Assembly (NCBI GenBank): GCA_014656495.1
Contig: BNCN01000014.1
Coordinates: 62,001 to 126,000, forward strand
Source: Comamonas sp. KCTC 72670
Lineage (GTDB): Bacteria > Myxococcota > Myxococcia > Myxococcales > Myxococcaceae
DNA length: 64,000 nucleotides
Reading direction: 5' to 3'
The translations under genes and the position numbers were made by a program. Under the pieces are notes generated by a model that saw nothing but the letters and a program-made list of their open reading frames with translations, was not told the DNA's origin and made no database searches. Shown here piece after piece: positions 19,973 through 28,138 of this stretch (the first letter of the stretch is position 1; each line of letters starts with the position of its first letter).

Positions 19973-21693
19973 CGCACGGCCTCACGGAGCGCGGTGATTC
20001 GGGCGAGCTGTTGCTCCAGGTCCTCACCGGCTTCGAGCTCCAACACCACCGCGCCCGCGTCCCGGGCCTCCGCGCGCAGGGCCCGGCGTGCCTGCGGCGC
20101 GTCGGTGTGCACCAGCGCGACGAGCCCGGCGGACACCAGCGCGAGCGCGACCTCCACATCGCCTGGGACGGCGGAGACGTGCCAGCCCAGGTCGAACAGC
20201 CGCCGCTCCAACTGGAAGGCGCGGTCGCTGGCGTCCTGGGTCGCGGGCAGCAGGATGAGGGTTCCGGGCTGGCCCAGCCGGCCCCGCCGCTCGGCTTGCG
20301 TGACGAGCGAGGCGCTCACCGTGCCGTTCGCGTCGTCCACCGCGGGGCCCAGCACCATGCCCGCGCCCACCGTGTCGTGGGTGAGCGCGTCGATGACGAT
20401 GAAGGCGCCCGTGCGGCGGTTGTCCCGGTACGGGTCCGTGAGCAGGGGCCGCCGGCAGGACAGCCGGATCTTCCCGATGTCGTTGAGGGACAGGGACTCG
20501 GCGGGCTGTTCGGACAGGTCCGACAGCTCCTTGCGCCACAGCACGCGTTCGATGTGCGCCGGCGCGGTGCGCGTGGCCTGCTTCACCAGGTAGCGCCGGG
20601 AGCAGTCCAGCGGCTGCTCCCCGAACCACACGAGCATCGCGTCGAGCCGGTGGAGCGCCAGGGGCGGCGCTTCGACATGGGACAGCAGGTCACCCCGGCT
20701 CGCGTCCACTTCATCCGCCAGCCGCAGCGTGACGGACGCGGGGAAGGAGGCCTCCTCCAGCGGTCCGTCGAAGGTGTCGATTCCCGCCACGCGGGTGCGC
20801 CGGCCGGAGGGATGGACCTGCACCGTGTCACCCACGCGGACCGTCCCGGAGGCGAGCTGGCCCGCGAGGCCCCGGTAGTCCTGATGGGGGCGCAGCACGT
20901 ACTGCACGGGGAAGCGGAACGGCGCGTCCTCCTGCCGGCGCTGGTGGGGGAGGGACTCCAGCCACGAGAGCAGGGTGCCGCCCTGGTGCCACGGGGTGCG
21001 GGCGCTGGGCTGGGTGATGTTGTCGCCGCGGCTGGCGCTGACGGGGAACAGCCGCACGCCCTCGAAGCCGAGCGCCTGGGCGAAGCTGGCGAGCTCGGAG
21101 CCGATTTTCTCGAAGAGGGCCGGGTCGAAGCCCGTGAGGTCCATCTTGTTCACCGCGACGGCCAGGTAGGGGATGCCCAGCAGCGAGGCGATGTACGCGT
21201 GGCGTCGCGTCTGCGGCAGCACGCCCAGCCGCGCGTCCACCAGGATGACGGCCGCGTCGGCGGTGGAGGCGCCTGTGGCCATGTTGCGCGTGTATTGGAT
21301 GTGCCCGGGCGTGTCCGCGATGATGACCTTGCGGCGCGCCGTGCTCAGGTACCGGTACGCGACGTCGATGGTGATGCCCTGCTCGCGTTCGGCGCGCAGG
21401 CCATCCGTGAAGAGGGAGAAGTCCAGCGCCTCTTCCTCCGCGCCCGCCGCGGCGCGCAGCCCCTGGGCCAGCACCTCAGCGGGGACGGCGGCCGCCGCCT
21501 CCGTCCGGGCGGCGGCCCGCTTCGCGCTGGCCTTGCGCACGGCGGAAATCTGGTCCTCGAAGAGGCCGTCGCATTCATAGAGCAGCCGGCCGATGAGGGT
21601 GGACTTCCCGTCGTCCACGGAGCCGACGACGACCAGACGAAGCAGCTCGCGGGCGGAGTGCTGTTCGAGCAGTTGCTGCAAGCCGGTGTCCAT
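19969..21693 (-). CDS. cysN: Sulfate adenylyltransferase large (GTPase) subunit with a degenerate APS-kinase-like C-terminal domain
   Basis: 574 residues. Residues about 17-468 are a regular CysN GTPase: P-loop VVGSVDDGKSTLIG, DTPGHIQYTRNM, NKMDL and the EF-Tu-like beta-barrel domains. With CysD it forms APS from sulfate and ATP, driven by GTP hydrolysis. Plain CysN ends near 475 residues. Here a further 106 residues (469-574) align by eye with CysC: RLGQPGTLILLP, LERRLFDLG and SAGLVALVHTD match APS-kinase landmarks. However, the kinase P-loop GLSGSGKST is replaced by PATQDASDR, DGDN by PGDV, and roughly 35 middle residues are missing. It therefore looks like a dead kinase remnant. Overlaps cysD by one base (shared ATGA-type junction). 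Confidence 0.9.
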   Translation of the reverse strand: MDTGLQQLLEQHSARELLRLVVVGSVDDGKSTLIGRLLYECDGLFEDQISAVRKASAKRAAARTEAAAAVPAEVLAQGLRAAAGAEEEALDFSLFTDGLRAEREQGITIDVAYRYLSTARRKVIIADTPGHIQYTRNMATGASTADAAVILVDARLGVLPQTRRHAYIASLLGIPYLAVAVNKMDLTGFDPALFEKIGSELASFAQALGFEGVRLFPVSASRGDNITQPSARTPWHQGGTLLSWLESLPHQRRQEDAPFRFPVQYVLRPHQDYRGLAGQLASGTVRVGDTVQVHPSGRRTRVAGIDTFDGPLEEASFPASVTLRLADEVDASRGDLLSHVEAPPLALHRLDAMLVWFGEQPLDCSRRYLVKQATRTAPAHIERVLWRKELSDLSEQPAESLSLNDIGKIRLSCRRPLLTDPYRDNRRTGAFIVIDALTHDTVGAGMVLGPAVDDANGTVSASLVTQAERRGRLGQPGTLILLPATQDASDRAFQLERRLFDLGWHVSAVPGDVEVALALVSAGLVALVHTDAPQARRALRAEARDAGAVVLELEAGEDLEQQLARITALREAVR

Positions 21694-22610
21694 CAGAAGT
21701 AACCCTCGCGCTTCTTGAGCTCCATGGAGCCTTCTTCGTCATGGTCGATGAGCCGGCCCTGCCGTTCGGACTGGCGCGCGTTCACCATCTCGTGGATGAC
21801 GCTCTCCACCGTGGTGGCGGAGGACTCGATGGCGCCGCTCAGCGGGTAGCAGCCCAGCGTGCGGAAGCGCACGCGCCGGAGCTCGGGCTTCTCGCCGGGC
21901 TTCAGCCGCATGCGCTCGTCGTCCACCATCAGCAGCGTGCCGCCGCGGTCAATCACCGGGCGCTCCGCCGCGAAGTACAGCGGCACCACGGGGATTCGCT
22001 CGCGCAGCACGTAGTGCCACACGTCCAGCTCCGTCCAGTTGGACAGCGGGAAGACGCGCATGCTCTCCCCCGCGTCGACGCGGCCGTTGAAGAGGTTCCA
22101 CAGCTCGGGGCGCTGCCGCCGCGGGTCCCACTGGCCATGTCGGTCCCGGAACGAGAACACGCGCTCCTTGGCCCGAGACTTCTCCTCGTCGCGGCGGGCG
22201 CCCCCGAAGGCCGCGTCGAAGCCATGCCGGGCCAGCGCCTCCAGCAGGGCCTGCGTCTTCATGGCGTGGGTGTACTTCTGGCTGCCGTGGTCGAAGGGGT
22301 TGATGCCCTCCGCCAGGGCGCGCTGGTTCTGGTGGACGATGAGGCGCAGCCCATGCCGCGCCACGAAGCTGTCCCGGAACGCGTACATCTCCCGGAACTT
22401 CCACGTCGTGTCCACGTGGAGCAGCGGGAAGGGCAGCGGCGCGGGATGGAACGCCTTGCGCGCCAGGTGCAGCAGCACCTGCGAGTCCTTGCCGATGCTG
22501 TAGAGCATCACCGGGTTGGCGAACTCGGCCACCGTCTCCCGGAGGATGTGGATGCTCTCCGCTTCCAGCTCCGACAGGTGCGACGTGCGCGCGAACGAAC
22601 TCTCACTCAT
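21693..22610 (-). CDS. cysD: Sulfate adenylyltransferase small subunit
   Basis: 305 residues. Catalytic ATP-sulfurylase subunit, PP-loop superfamily. Signatures: [17 protein letters not shown] (PP-loop, variant of SGGKDS), [37 protein letters not shown], and the conserved C-terminal [18 protein letters not shown]. The ATG at 22610 has GGAGG six bases upstream and is preferred over GTG 22616. It overlaps the end of cobA by eight bases and the start of cysN, consistent with one operon transcript. Confidence 0.95.
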   Translation of the reverse strand: MSESSFARTSHLSELEAESIHILRETVAEFANPVMLYSIGKDSQVLLHLARKAFHPAPLPFPLLHVDTTWKFREMYAFRDSFVARHGLRLIVHQNQRALAEGINPFDHGSQKYTHAMKTQALLEALARHGFDAAFGGARRDEEKSRAKERVFSFRDRHGQWDPRRQRPELWNLFNGRVDAGESMRVFPLSNWTELDVWHYVLRERIPVVPLYFAAERPVIDRGGTLLMVDDERMRLKPGEKPELRRVRFRTLGCYPLSGAIESSATTVESVIHEMVNARQSERQGRLIDHDEEGSMELKKREGYF

Positions 22611-23403
22611 GACCACCCTCCGCCACGCGCGCCGGCGTGTGCGCTTCCCGTGGAGTGCCCTGCGCCACCAGCGAGGGGAGCCGTGAGCGCAGCGAGACGA
22701 CCTCCCCCACGATGAGCAGCGAGGGCGAGCCCAGCGCTTCCTGCTTCACCTGCCGGGCGATGCGCTCCAGCGGCGCCTCCACCACCCGTTGATGCTCCCA
22801 CGTGCCCGCCTCCACCACGGCCGCCGGCGTCGAGGCCGCGCGCCCGGAGGCCATCAAGGCATGCGCCGTCTCCTCCAGCCGGTGTCCGGCCATATAGAGG
22901 ACCAGCGTCTGGGCCCTGGCGAGGAAGTCCCAGTCCAGCGCGCTGCCGCCCCGGTGGGCGGTGGCGAACGTCACCGCGCCGGAGAGGCCTCGGTGCGTGA
23001 CGGGAATGCCCGCCGCCGCGGGGACGGCGGTGCCGGCGGTGATGCCGGGCACCACTTCATACGGAATGCCCGCTTCCTCCAGCGCGAGGGCCTCCTCGCC
23101 GCCGCGGCCGAAGACGAAGGCGTCGCCCCCCTTGAGCCGGACGACGCGGCGGCCCAGCAGGGCCTGCGCGATGAGGATGACGTGAATCTCCTCCTGGCTG
23201 ACGGAGTCACCGCCGCCCGCCTTGCCCACGTAGATGAGGCGGGCGTGGGGCCGTGCATGCTCCAGCACCGCGGGGTGGATGAGCCGGTCGTGGACGACGG
23301 TGTCCGCCTCCCGCAGCACGCGCGCGGCGCGCAAGGTCAGCAGCTCCGGATCTCCCGGGCCCGCGCCGACCAGGGACACGCGGCCTCTCATCTGCTCTCT
23401 CAT
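22603..23403 (-). CDS. cobA: Uroporphyrinogen-III C-methyltransferase (SUMT)
   Basis: 266 residues. Methylates uroporphyrinogen III at C2 and C7 to give precorrin-2, the first committed step toward siroheme. Signatures: [22 protein letters not shown] at the N-terminus, VYVGK-type [33 protein letters not shown] and [25 protein letters not shown]. Length equals that of stand-alone SUMT or the C-terminal part of CysG. The start forms an ATGA overlap with the preceding gene, and its product feeds the siroheme needed by CysI. Confidence 0.95.
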   Translation of the reverse strand: MREQMRGRVSLVGAGPGDPELLTLRAARVLREADTVVHDRLIHPAVLEHARPHARLIYVGKAGGGDSVSQEEIHVILIAQALLGRRVVRLKGGDAFVFGRGGEEALALEEAGIPYEVVPGITAGTAVPAAAGIPVTHRGLSGAVTFATAHRGGSALDWDFLARAQTLVLYMAGHRLEETAHALMASGRAASTPAAVVEAGTWEHQRVVEAPLERIARQVKQEALGSPSLLIVGEVVSLRSRLPSLVAQGTPREAHTPARVAEGGHE

Positions 23404-24065
23404 GGTGTCTCTCCCGAAGTCTTCCAGGGCTTCAGTGCTTCGCGGAGCAGGGCCCACGCGGCCTTGCGCTCGCCCCGCGCCAGCCGTGCGCCGATGCCGC
23501 CCGTCGCCACGTCCTTCAACAGCCGCTGGCGCTCCCGGCCTCGGGGCAGTTGCTCGCGCAGCCAGCCGCTGAGCCGCGCGCGCCAGACGTGGTGCCGCGC
23601 CACCTGGGCCGTGAGCACTTCCCGCAGATGGCTCGCGAGCGCGGGCGCCTGCCCCGCGGTGGACACGGCGATGGTGATGGGACCCCGCCGCCCCACGGAG
23701 GGCAGGGTGAAGTCGCACAGCGCGGGCTCGTCCGCGGTGTTGACCCAGATGCCCAGCGCGCGGGCCTCGGCGGCCACCCGCGGGCCCACGGCGGCGTCAT
23801 CCGCGGCGGCCAGCACCAGGTGGTGCCCCCGGACGTCGCCCGCCTGGTACGGGCGAGGCAGCCACTCGAGCTGGCCACCCTCGGCGAGCCTCCGCAGCGT
23901 GGGCGTGGCCTCGGGGGCGATGACGCGCAGGCGCGCGCCCGACGCGAGCACCGCGAGGGCGCGGCCTTCGGCGATGGTGCCACCCCCGACGAGGAGGACG
24001 TGGCGGCCCTCCAGGCGCAGGCAGACGGCGTAATCCAGATGCGGGGTGGTCATGGCGTCTTTCAT
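23400..24065 (-). CDS. Precorrin-2 dehydrogenase / sirohydrochlorin ferrochelatase-like protein (CysG N-terminal type)
   Basis: 221 residues, corresponding to the N-terminal half of CysG (Met8/SirC-like). The NAD-binding motif HVLLVGGGTIAEGRALAVL is clear, followed by WVNTADEPALCDFTLPSVGRRGPITIAVSTAGQAPALA, which contains the family's conserved Asp and substrate-binding segment. It oxidises precorrin-2 to sirohydrochlorin and may insert iron. Start ATG 24065 overlaps the cysH stop (ATGA); start 24053 is possible. With the next gene it reconstitutes split CysG. Confidence 0.9.
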   Translation of the reverse strand: MKDAMTTPHLDYAVCLRLEGRHVLLVGGGTIAEGRALAVLASGARLRVIAPEATPTLRRLAEGGQLEWLPRPYQAGDVRGHHLVLAAADDAAVGPRVAAEARALGIWVNTADEPALCDFTLPSVGRRGPITIAVSTAGQAPALASHLREVLTAQVARHHVWRARLSGWLREQLPRGRERQRLLKDVATGGIGARLARGERKAAWALLREALKPWKTSGETP

Positions 24066-24799
24066 CGGACCGGGTGCAGACCGCACTCGCGCTTGTCCGC
24101 GGACTCCCACCACCAGCGGCCCGCGCGCTCGTCCTCGTACGGCTTCACCGCGCGCGTGCAGGGGGCGCAGCCGATGGACGGGTAGCCGCGGTCATGGAGC
24201 GCGTTGTAGGGCACGCCCTGCGTCCGCACGTAGGTCCAGATGTCACGCGTGGACCACGCGGCCAGGGGGTTGAGCTTGAGCAGCCCGTGCGCTCCGTCCA
24301 GCTCCAGGGTCTCCACCGCGGTGCGGGTGATGGACTGCTCGCGGCGCAGCCCCGTCACCCAGGCCTCGCGGTGGGACAACGCGCGTCGCAGCGGCGCCAC
24401 CTTGCGGATGGCGCAGCACTCCTTTCGCGCCTCGAGGCTCTGGCGAAAGGAGAAGTACCCCTTCGTGGACTCGAGCGTCTCCACCTGCTCGCGCTCGGGG
24501 AAGTAGGTCTCCACGGTGACGCCGTAGCGTTTGCGGACCACCTCGATGAGCTCGTACGTCTCCGGTGGGAGCCGGCCGGTGTCGAGCGTGAAGATGCGCA
24601 GGCTGGGGGCGTGCTGGCGCGCCAGGTCGATGAGGACCATGTCCTCCACGCCGAAGCTGGAGGCGATGGCGGCGTTCGCGCCCAAGCGCCGCTCGGCCCA
24701 CGCGAGCACCTGCTCCGCGGAGGCGGTCCGCAGGTTCGCGGCTTCGGCTTCCGCGAGCAGGGCTTGCGCGGGTGCGGGGTGCGGCGGTGGGGAGGACAT
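24062..24799 (-). CDS. cysH: Assimilatory adenylylsulfate (APS) reductase, iron-sulfur type
   Basis: 245 residues. Reduces activated sulfate to sulfite with thioredoxin. Signatures: IASSFGVEDMVLIDL (PP-loop variant), TLDTGRLPPETYEL, and both cysteine pairs that bind a 4Fe-4S cluster, CCAIRKVAPL near residue 128 and GCAPCTRA near residue 210, plus the catalytic C-terminal RECGLH. The cysteine pairs mark the APS-using class rather than the PAPS-using enterobacterial CysH, so no APS kinase is needed, in line with the dead kinase domain on CysN. GGAG lies six bases before the ATG. The gene is preceded by two candidate attenuators. Confidence 0.95.
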   Translation of the reverse strand: MSSPPPHPAPAQALLAEAEAANLRTASAEQVLAWAERRLGANAAIASSFGVEDMVLIDLARQHAPSLRIFTLDTGRLPPETYELIEVVRKRYGVTVETYFPEREQVETLESTKGYFSFRQSLEARKECCAIRKVAPLRRALSHREAWVTGLRREQSITRTAVETLELDGAHGLLKLNPLAAWSTRDIWTYVRTQGVPYNALHDRGYPSIGCAPCTRAVKPYEDERAGRWWWESADKRECGLHPVR

Positions 24800-24810
24800 G
24801 GGGACTCCGG

Positions 24811-24846
24811 GAAAAGAAAAGGCCCGCCTTCGAGGGAGGGCGGGCC
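24811..24846 (-). terminator. Attenuator terminator 2, directly upstream of cysH
   Basis: Read on the minus strand, GGCCCGCC (24846-24839) and GGCGGGCC (24828-24821) form a perfect 8-pair stem with a 10-base loop, followed at once by TTTTCTTTTC (24820-24811), a strong U-tract. It ends 11 bases before the cysH start codon. The 5' arm GGCCCGC could instead pair with GCGGGTGCC at 24903-24895, inside the last Cys codon region of leader peptide 2 (7 pairs with a 2-base bulge), giving an antiterminator. Confidence 0.85.
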
Positions 24847-24874
24847 GCGCGAGCAGGAAGGTTCGAGAAGGGAG

Positions 24875-25018
24875 CTACGCGCTTCTCGATGCTCGGCACC
24901 CGCTGGACGGCGGACACGCGGAACAGGCACAGCAGGGGCAACACGCGACGGGGGCGGCGTCACGCCCGGGATGGGACGCGGAGGGCATCGTGGCGGCGTG
25001 GGGGGCTGCGAAGGTCAT
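24875..25018 (-). CDS. Cysteine-rich leader peptide 2 of the cys operon
   Basis: A 47-codon frame (or 37 codons from the internal ATG at 24988) whose C-terminal half contains a cysteine run, VACCPCCACSACPPSSGC: seven Cys codons within 17 positions. The peptide ends 28 bases before an intrinsic terminator that precedes cysH. This is the arrangement of a translational attenuator: starved ribosomes stalling on Cys codons would free the distal segment to pair with the terminator's 5' arm. No strong ribosome-binding site was seen for either ATG. Confidence 0.75.
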   Translation of the reverse strand: MTFAAPHAATMPSASHPGRDAAPVACCPCCACSACPPSSGCRASRSA

Positions 25019-25045
25019 GGGGACGCGTGCGCGGCGAGGATGGGG

Positions 25046-25084
25046 AATGAAGAAGGCCCGGTTCCTGGGACAGGAGACCGGGCC
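25046..25084 (-). terminator. Attenuator terminator 1, downstream of leader peptide 1
   Basis: On the minus strand GGCCCGGT-C-TCCTG (25084-25071) pairs with CAGGA-ACCGGGCC (25067-25055): 8 plus 5 pairs with one bulged C and a 3-base loop, followed by TTCTTCATT. The 5' arm GGCCCGGT can instead pair with GCCGGGCC at 25150-25143 (8 pairs including one wobble). That segment lies directly after the Cys codon run of leader peptide 1, so it is a good antiterminator partner. Confidence 0.85.
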
Positions 25085-25131
25085 GGGAAGACTGCGCGAG
25101 GGGGAAGCACGAAACCCTTCCCGAATGCGCG

Positions 25132-25224
25132 TCAACAACCCAGGCCCGGCAGGCGACAACACGAACACGTCCGACGGCAGCGGCGGCGACACAGCGCGGC
25201 GGTCGGGATGTTCAGGTGCGTCAT
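25132..25224 (-). CDS. Cysteine-rich leader peptide 1 of the cys operon
   Basis: A 30-residue frame starting MTHLNIPTAAL. Residues 12-24 read CRRRCRRTCSCCR-like, and the peptide ends in GC followed by TGA; six cysteines in total. The codons just after the Cys run (CTG CCG GGC CTG) contain the segment that can pair with the 5' arm of terminator 1. The ATG lies only ten bases past a candidate -10 box, so the transcript is probably leaderless or nearly so. Its function would be to sense charged Cys-tRNA for the whole operon. Confidence 0.8.
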   Translation of the reverse strand: MTHLNIPTAALCRRRCRRTCSCCRLPGLGC

Positions 25225-25234
25225 CGAGGTCCGT

Positions 25235-25263
25235 ACGCTAACGGCTGTCGGAAGAGGCGTCAA
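25235..25263 (-). promoter_or_regulatory. Candidate sigma-70-type promoter of the cys operon
   Basis: On the minus strand TTGACG (25263-25258) is separated by exactly 17 bases from TAGCGT (25240-25235). The leader peptide 1 ATG begins 11 bases past the -10 box, so the start of transcription would fall at or just before the initiation codon. Confidence 0.6.
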
Positions 25264-25522
25264 CCCGCCCTCCGGCAAGGGCCTCGGCGCGCATTCCCGG
25301 CGCGGCGCGGCCCTGGCACGTTCGCCTGCTCCTGGGGTTGCGCGCGGCCGGTGGGATGCGGCGGACGGCGCGCACGGCCTCGGGGGCCATGCGCCCCTGG
25401 GGGTGAACGCGGAGCGCGCCGTTGGAAGGGGGCGGGCGTGCGGGCCCTCGTTGCTCATCCGCCGGTGCGCATCACCTTTTGCGGCAAGCCGGATTCATTT
25501 CGTCACCCCATGGAGGCCATCA

Positions 25523-25960
25523 ATGGCGAGCACGAACAAGGACGTCGAGACGCTCAACTCGTTCCTGCGCGGTGAAATCTCCGCGGTGGAGACCTACCGC
25601 CAGGCGCGCGGCCACGTCACGGACGACCTGGCCCGCGACGCGCTGGAGTACTGCCAACAGGACCACGAGCACCGCGTGGAGGAGATCCGCGACCGCATTC
25701 TCAAGATGGGCGGCGAGCCCGCGGAGGGCTCCGGCATCTGGGGCACCTTCGCCAAGCTCGTGCAGGGCGGCGCGGACATGCTGGGGGAGAAGGCCGCCAT
25801 CCAGGCACTGGAGGAGGGCGAGGACCACGGCCTGGCCGACTACCAGCGGGACGCGGACCAGGTCCACGGCGAGGCCCGCCGCTTCGTGCGCATGGAGCTG
25901 ATTCCCGCCCAGAAGCGGACCCATGAGCGGCTGAGCCGCCTCAAGCGCACGCTTCACTAA
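25523..25960 (+). CDS. DUF2383 (PA2169-type) ferritin-like protein
   Basis: 145 residues, nearly all helical. NSFLRGEISAVETYRQA, YCQQDHEHRVEEIRDRI and ALEEGEDHGLADYQRDA carry the regularly spaced Glu/His residues of the ferritin-like DUF2383 family, which could hold a di-metal site. Such proteins are usually stress-related in bacteria, but the activity is not known. The ATG at 25523 has GGAGG (25512-25516) six bases upstream. Divergent from the cys operon, sharing a region of about 300 bases. Confidence 0.85.
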   Translation: MASTNKDVETLNSFLRGEISAVETYRQARGHVTDDLARDALEYCQQDHEHRVEEIRDRILKMGGEPAEGSGIWGTFAKLVQGGADMLGEKAAIQALEEGEDHGLADYQRDADQVHGEARRFVRMELIPAQKRTHERLSRLKRTLH

Positions 25961-25968
25961 AGGCGCTG

Positions 25969-26006
25969 GCCGGGCGTTCCGTGTGGGACGCCCGGCTGCT
26001 GCTTTC
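25969..26006 (+). terminator. Intrinsic terminator after the DUF2383 gene
   Basis: GCCGGGCGT (25969-25977) pairs with ACGCCCGGC (25988-25996), extended inward by a wobble and two G-C pairs, and is followed by TGCTGCTTTC. It lies eight bases past the stop codon. Confidence 0.7.
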
Positions 26007-26156
26007 GGTTCTCGCGCCGCGCGCTTGAATCCCTGGAGTTGGGGCCTGTTCAGGGCCTCGCGCATGTCGGTGAACCCTCCCCACGTGGGGCGCTGGAGCT
26101 TGCTGGCACGGCGTGCGATACCTGGGGTTGGCCCGAAGCGTTTGGGGAGGCGGAGC

Positions 26157-26930
26157 ATGTCGCCGGACCGCGGTTCATCGGAACGGAAGTCACGTGTGGA
26201 GAGTGACTCCGGCGAGGAACCTCGGCCCGCGCCCGCGCCTTCCTCCGCGTTGATGGATGCCAGCCATGCCGGCACGTTGAGCGCGGGCTGTGACGCGTTG
26301 TTCCGCGCCACGGAGACCACGCTCCAGTGGGCCTGGCGCGTCTTGAAGGTCGCCAAGGCGGGCCCCGGCGCCGGGCCGCTGGTGATGTCCGCCCGCCAGT
26401 GCGCGCTCGAGTTCCTGGACCGCGTGCCGCCCCACGTGCGTCGCGGCGTGGCGGAGCTGCTGGGCTACTGCAGCCTCTGGCAGGCGGTGTGTACGCGGCT
26501 GAGCCGCCCGGTGGCGCGCTCCAACGAGGAGCTGTTGCATGAGCTGGGAGAGGACCTCCAGGTCCTCCTGCATGGGGCCCAGGCGCGCCTGGGGACCGCC
26601 TTCGCGCTGGAGCAGGGCCTGCTGGTCCACCTGGGGCGGCTGCGGGACTCGCGCCGCGCGGAGCCGGGCACGCCGTTGGAGCTGCGCGCCGCGCTGGATG
26701 CCTTCACCCATTCGCTCTCCGAGCTGATGACCGCGGCCAGCGCCTACCGCCGCGCGTGGGAGGCGGTGGAGGCGGAGCTGTCGGAGTCCGCGTCGTGGCT
26801 GGACGCGGGAGACCCGGGCTTCTGCTCCTGGATGGCGGAGCACCTGTCGGAGACGGTGTTCGCGTGGCGCCACGCCCAGGCCTCCGTGCGGCTGCTGCGC
26901 GAGCTGGGGGCGCTGTCCCACCCGCCCTGA
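26157..26930 (+). CDS. Hypothetical helical protein
   Basis: 257 residues from the ATG at 26157, which has GGAGG about seven bases upstream; longer in-frame starts exist but their sequence is Arg/Pro-rich and unlike coding DNA. The first 50 residues are polar and Ser/Pro-rich (SPDRGSSERKS, EPRPAPAPSS). The remainder is a run of amphipathic helices (QWAWRVLKVAK, LLHELGEDLQVLLHGAQ, MTAASAYRRAWEAVEAELS) resembling a four-helix bundle such as phasin-like proteins. No family was recognised with confidence. Confidence 0.65.
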   Translation: MSPDRGSSERKSRVESDSGEEPRPAPAPSSALMDASHAGTLSAGCDALFRATETTLQWAWRVLKVAKAGPGAGPLVMSARQCALEFLDRVPPHVRRGVAELLGYCSLWQAVCTRLSRPVARSNEELLHELGEDLQVLLHGAQARLGTAFALEQGLLVHLGRLRDSRRAEPGTPLELRAALDAFTHSLSELMTAASAYRRAWEAVEAELSESASWLDAGDPGFCSWMAEHLSETVFAWRHAQASVRLLRELGALSHPP

Positions 26931-26940
26931 GACGGGTGGG
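26917..26940. terminator. Hairpin at the convergent junction, possible bidirectional terminator
   Basis: CCCACCCG (26917-26924) and CGGGTGGG (26933-26940) form an 8-pair stem that spans the stop codon of the plus-strand gene and faces the 3' end of the next minus-strand gene. There is no U-tract on either strand, so termination activity is uncertain. Confidence 0.4.
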
Positions 26941-26946
26941 GCGTGC

Positions 26947-28044
26947 TCACGCCTCCACGAGGATGCGGTGCCGGTACAGCTCCAGCAGCACGTCCTCGGA
27001 CAGGTCGGCCTGCTTGTGGTCGCGCAGGTGCTGGCGCACGGCCTCCACGGGCTCGCGGCCGGTGAAGTCCACCAGCAGGCCATACGCCTCGCCGGGCAGG
27101 GCGATGGCGTCGAATTCACTGTAGGCGCCCAGCGCCACGCTGCCGTCCGGGAGCCACTGCACGGTGGCGTCGGGGTTGAGCTTGAGCACGCGCGGCAGCC
27201 GCGGTGAGACGGCGGTGTCGTGGAGCTTCTCCAGCGTCTTCAGCTCGATGGTGCCGTCCAGGCCGAGCAGCTTCTCCAGTCCATCTGGCGGCAGCGCCTT
27301 CACCAACTGGTAGCAGGCCCGGTAGTAGTCGAGCTCGCGGCCCGCGTGTTCCTTCCACAGCGCGGCGTAGGCCTTCTCGGGCGGCGCGGTGTCATCCAGG
27401 TCCTCCACGCTCAGCGGCGCCTGCTGCGTCTCCGCGCGGTCCCTCCCGGACAGCACGTAGTCGGGGAGGAGCTGGAGCGCGGCCCAGCGCGAGAGCTGGA
27501 TCTCCGCCAGCGTCAGGTACGTCTTCACCGACATCCAGAACTTGCGGCCGTCCGCGCCCGCCACGTACTTGCAGAAGAAGGTGGAGCAGACGGCCTCGCG
27601 GTAGGGCCAGATGGTGCAGCCGCCGCTGTCCTGGGAGAAGTACCCGCAGCGCAGCGAGGCGGCGCGGCCGAAGAACTGGTGGCCGTTCTTGTAGAGGAAC
27701 TGGAACTTGGCGGGGGGCTTCACCCACTGCGGCGTGACGCCCACGCGGCTGGAAATCTTCGCCTCCATGCGGCGGCGGCCCTCCGCCAGCTCCGGCCGCT
27801 CATCCGACAGCAGCGCGCCCACCAGGTAGTTGGGCAGGCGCGGCGAATAGGTGCAGCACTTGGTGTCCGGCCGGAACATCCGGCTCACGCCGTCCACGGA
27901 CTCGACGGTGTCCTGGGCGGTGTCCTGGCACATGGCGCACTGGGCGCACGTGGCCTTGGTCTCCTCGGGCACCACGTCTCCCTGGAAGAAGCGGGGGAGG
28001 AGGTCTCGGTAGAGGAGGGGCAGGCTGTCGAGCAGGCGAGGCAT
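26947..28044 (-). CDS. Cysteine-cluster protein of unknown function
   Basis: 365 residues, cytosolic. Cysteines are clustered: TCAQCAMCQ near residue 30, TKCCTY about 30 residues later, and then C..., GGCTIWPYREAVCSTFFCKY in the middle. This spacing resembles YkgJ-type zinc/iron-chelating cysteine-cluster proteins, but the protein is longer and the match is only partial. The C-terminal third is helical with no motif recognised. The gene lies downstream of, and on the same strand as, a small Cys-rich secreted protein, so both may be co-transcribed. Confidence 0.65.
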   Translation of the reverse strand: MPRLLDSLPLLYRDLLPRFFQGDVVPEETKATCAQCAMCQDTAQDTVESVDGVSRMFRPDTKCCTYSPRLPNYLVGALLSDERPELAEGRRRMEAKISSRVGVTPQWVKPPAKFQFLYKNGHQFFGRAASLRCGYFSQDSGGCTIWPYREAVCSTFFCKYVAGADGRKFWMSVKTYLTLAEIQLSRWAALQLLPDYVLSGRDRAETQQAPLSVEDLDDTAPPEKAYAALWKEHAGRELDYYRACYQLVKALPPDGLEKLLGLDGTIELKTLEKLHDTAVSPRLPRVLKLNPDATVQWLPDGSVALGAYSEFDAIALPGEAYGLLVDFTGREPVEAVRQHLRDHKQADLSEDVLLELYRHRILVEA

Positions 28045-28138
28045 GAAGGCTCCGGGAAGGGGTCCACCGACGCGCCTGGACTCCCCGGCGCGGGCTTTCT
28101 TCCCGGAGCCTGACGAGCGTGACGACGCGTCGAGCGGC

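Noticed and set aside
24800-25263. SAM or other riboswitch upstream of the cys operon
   Set aside because: No conserved aptamer cores were visible, whereas Cys-rich frames with matched terminators explain the structure better.
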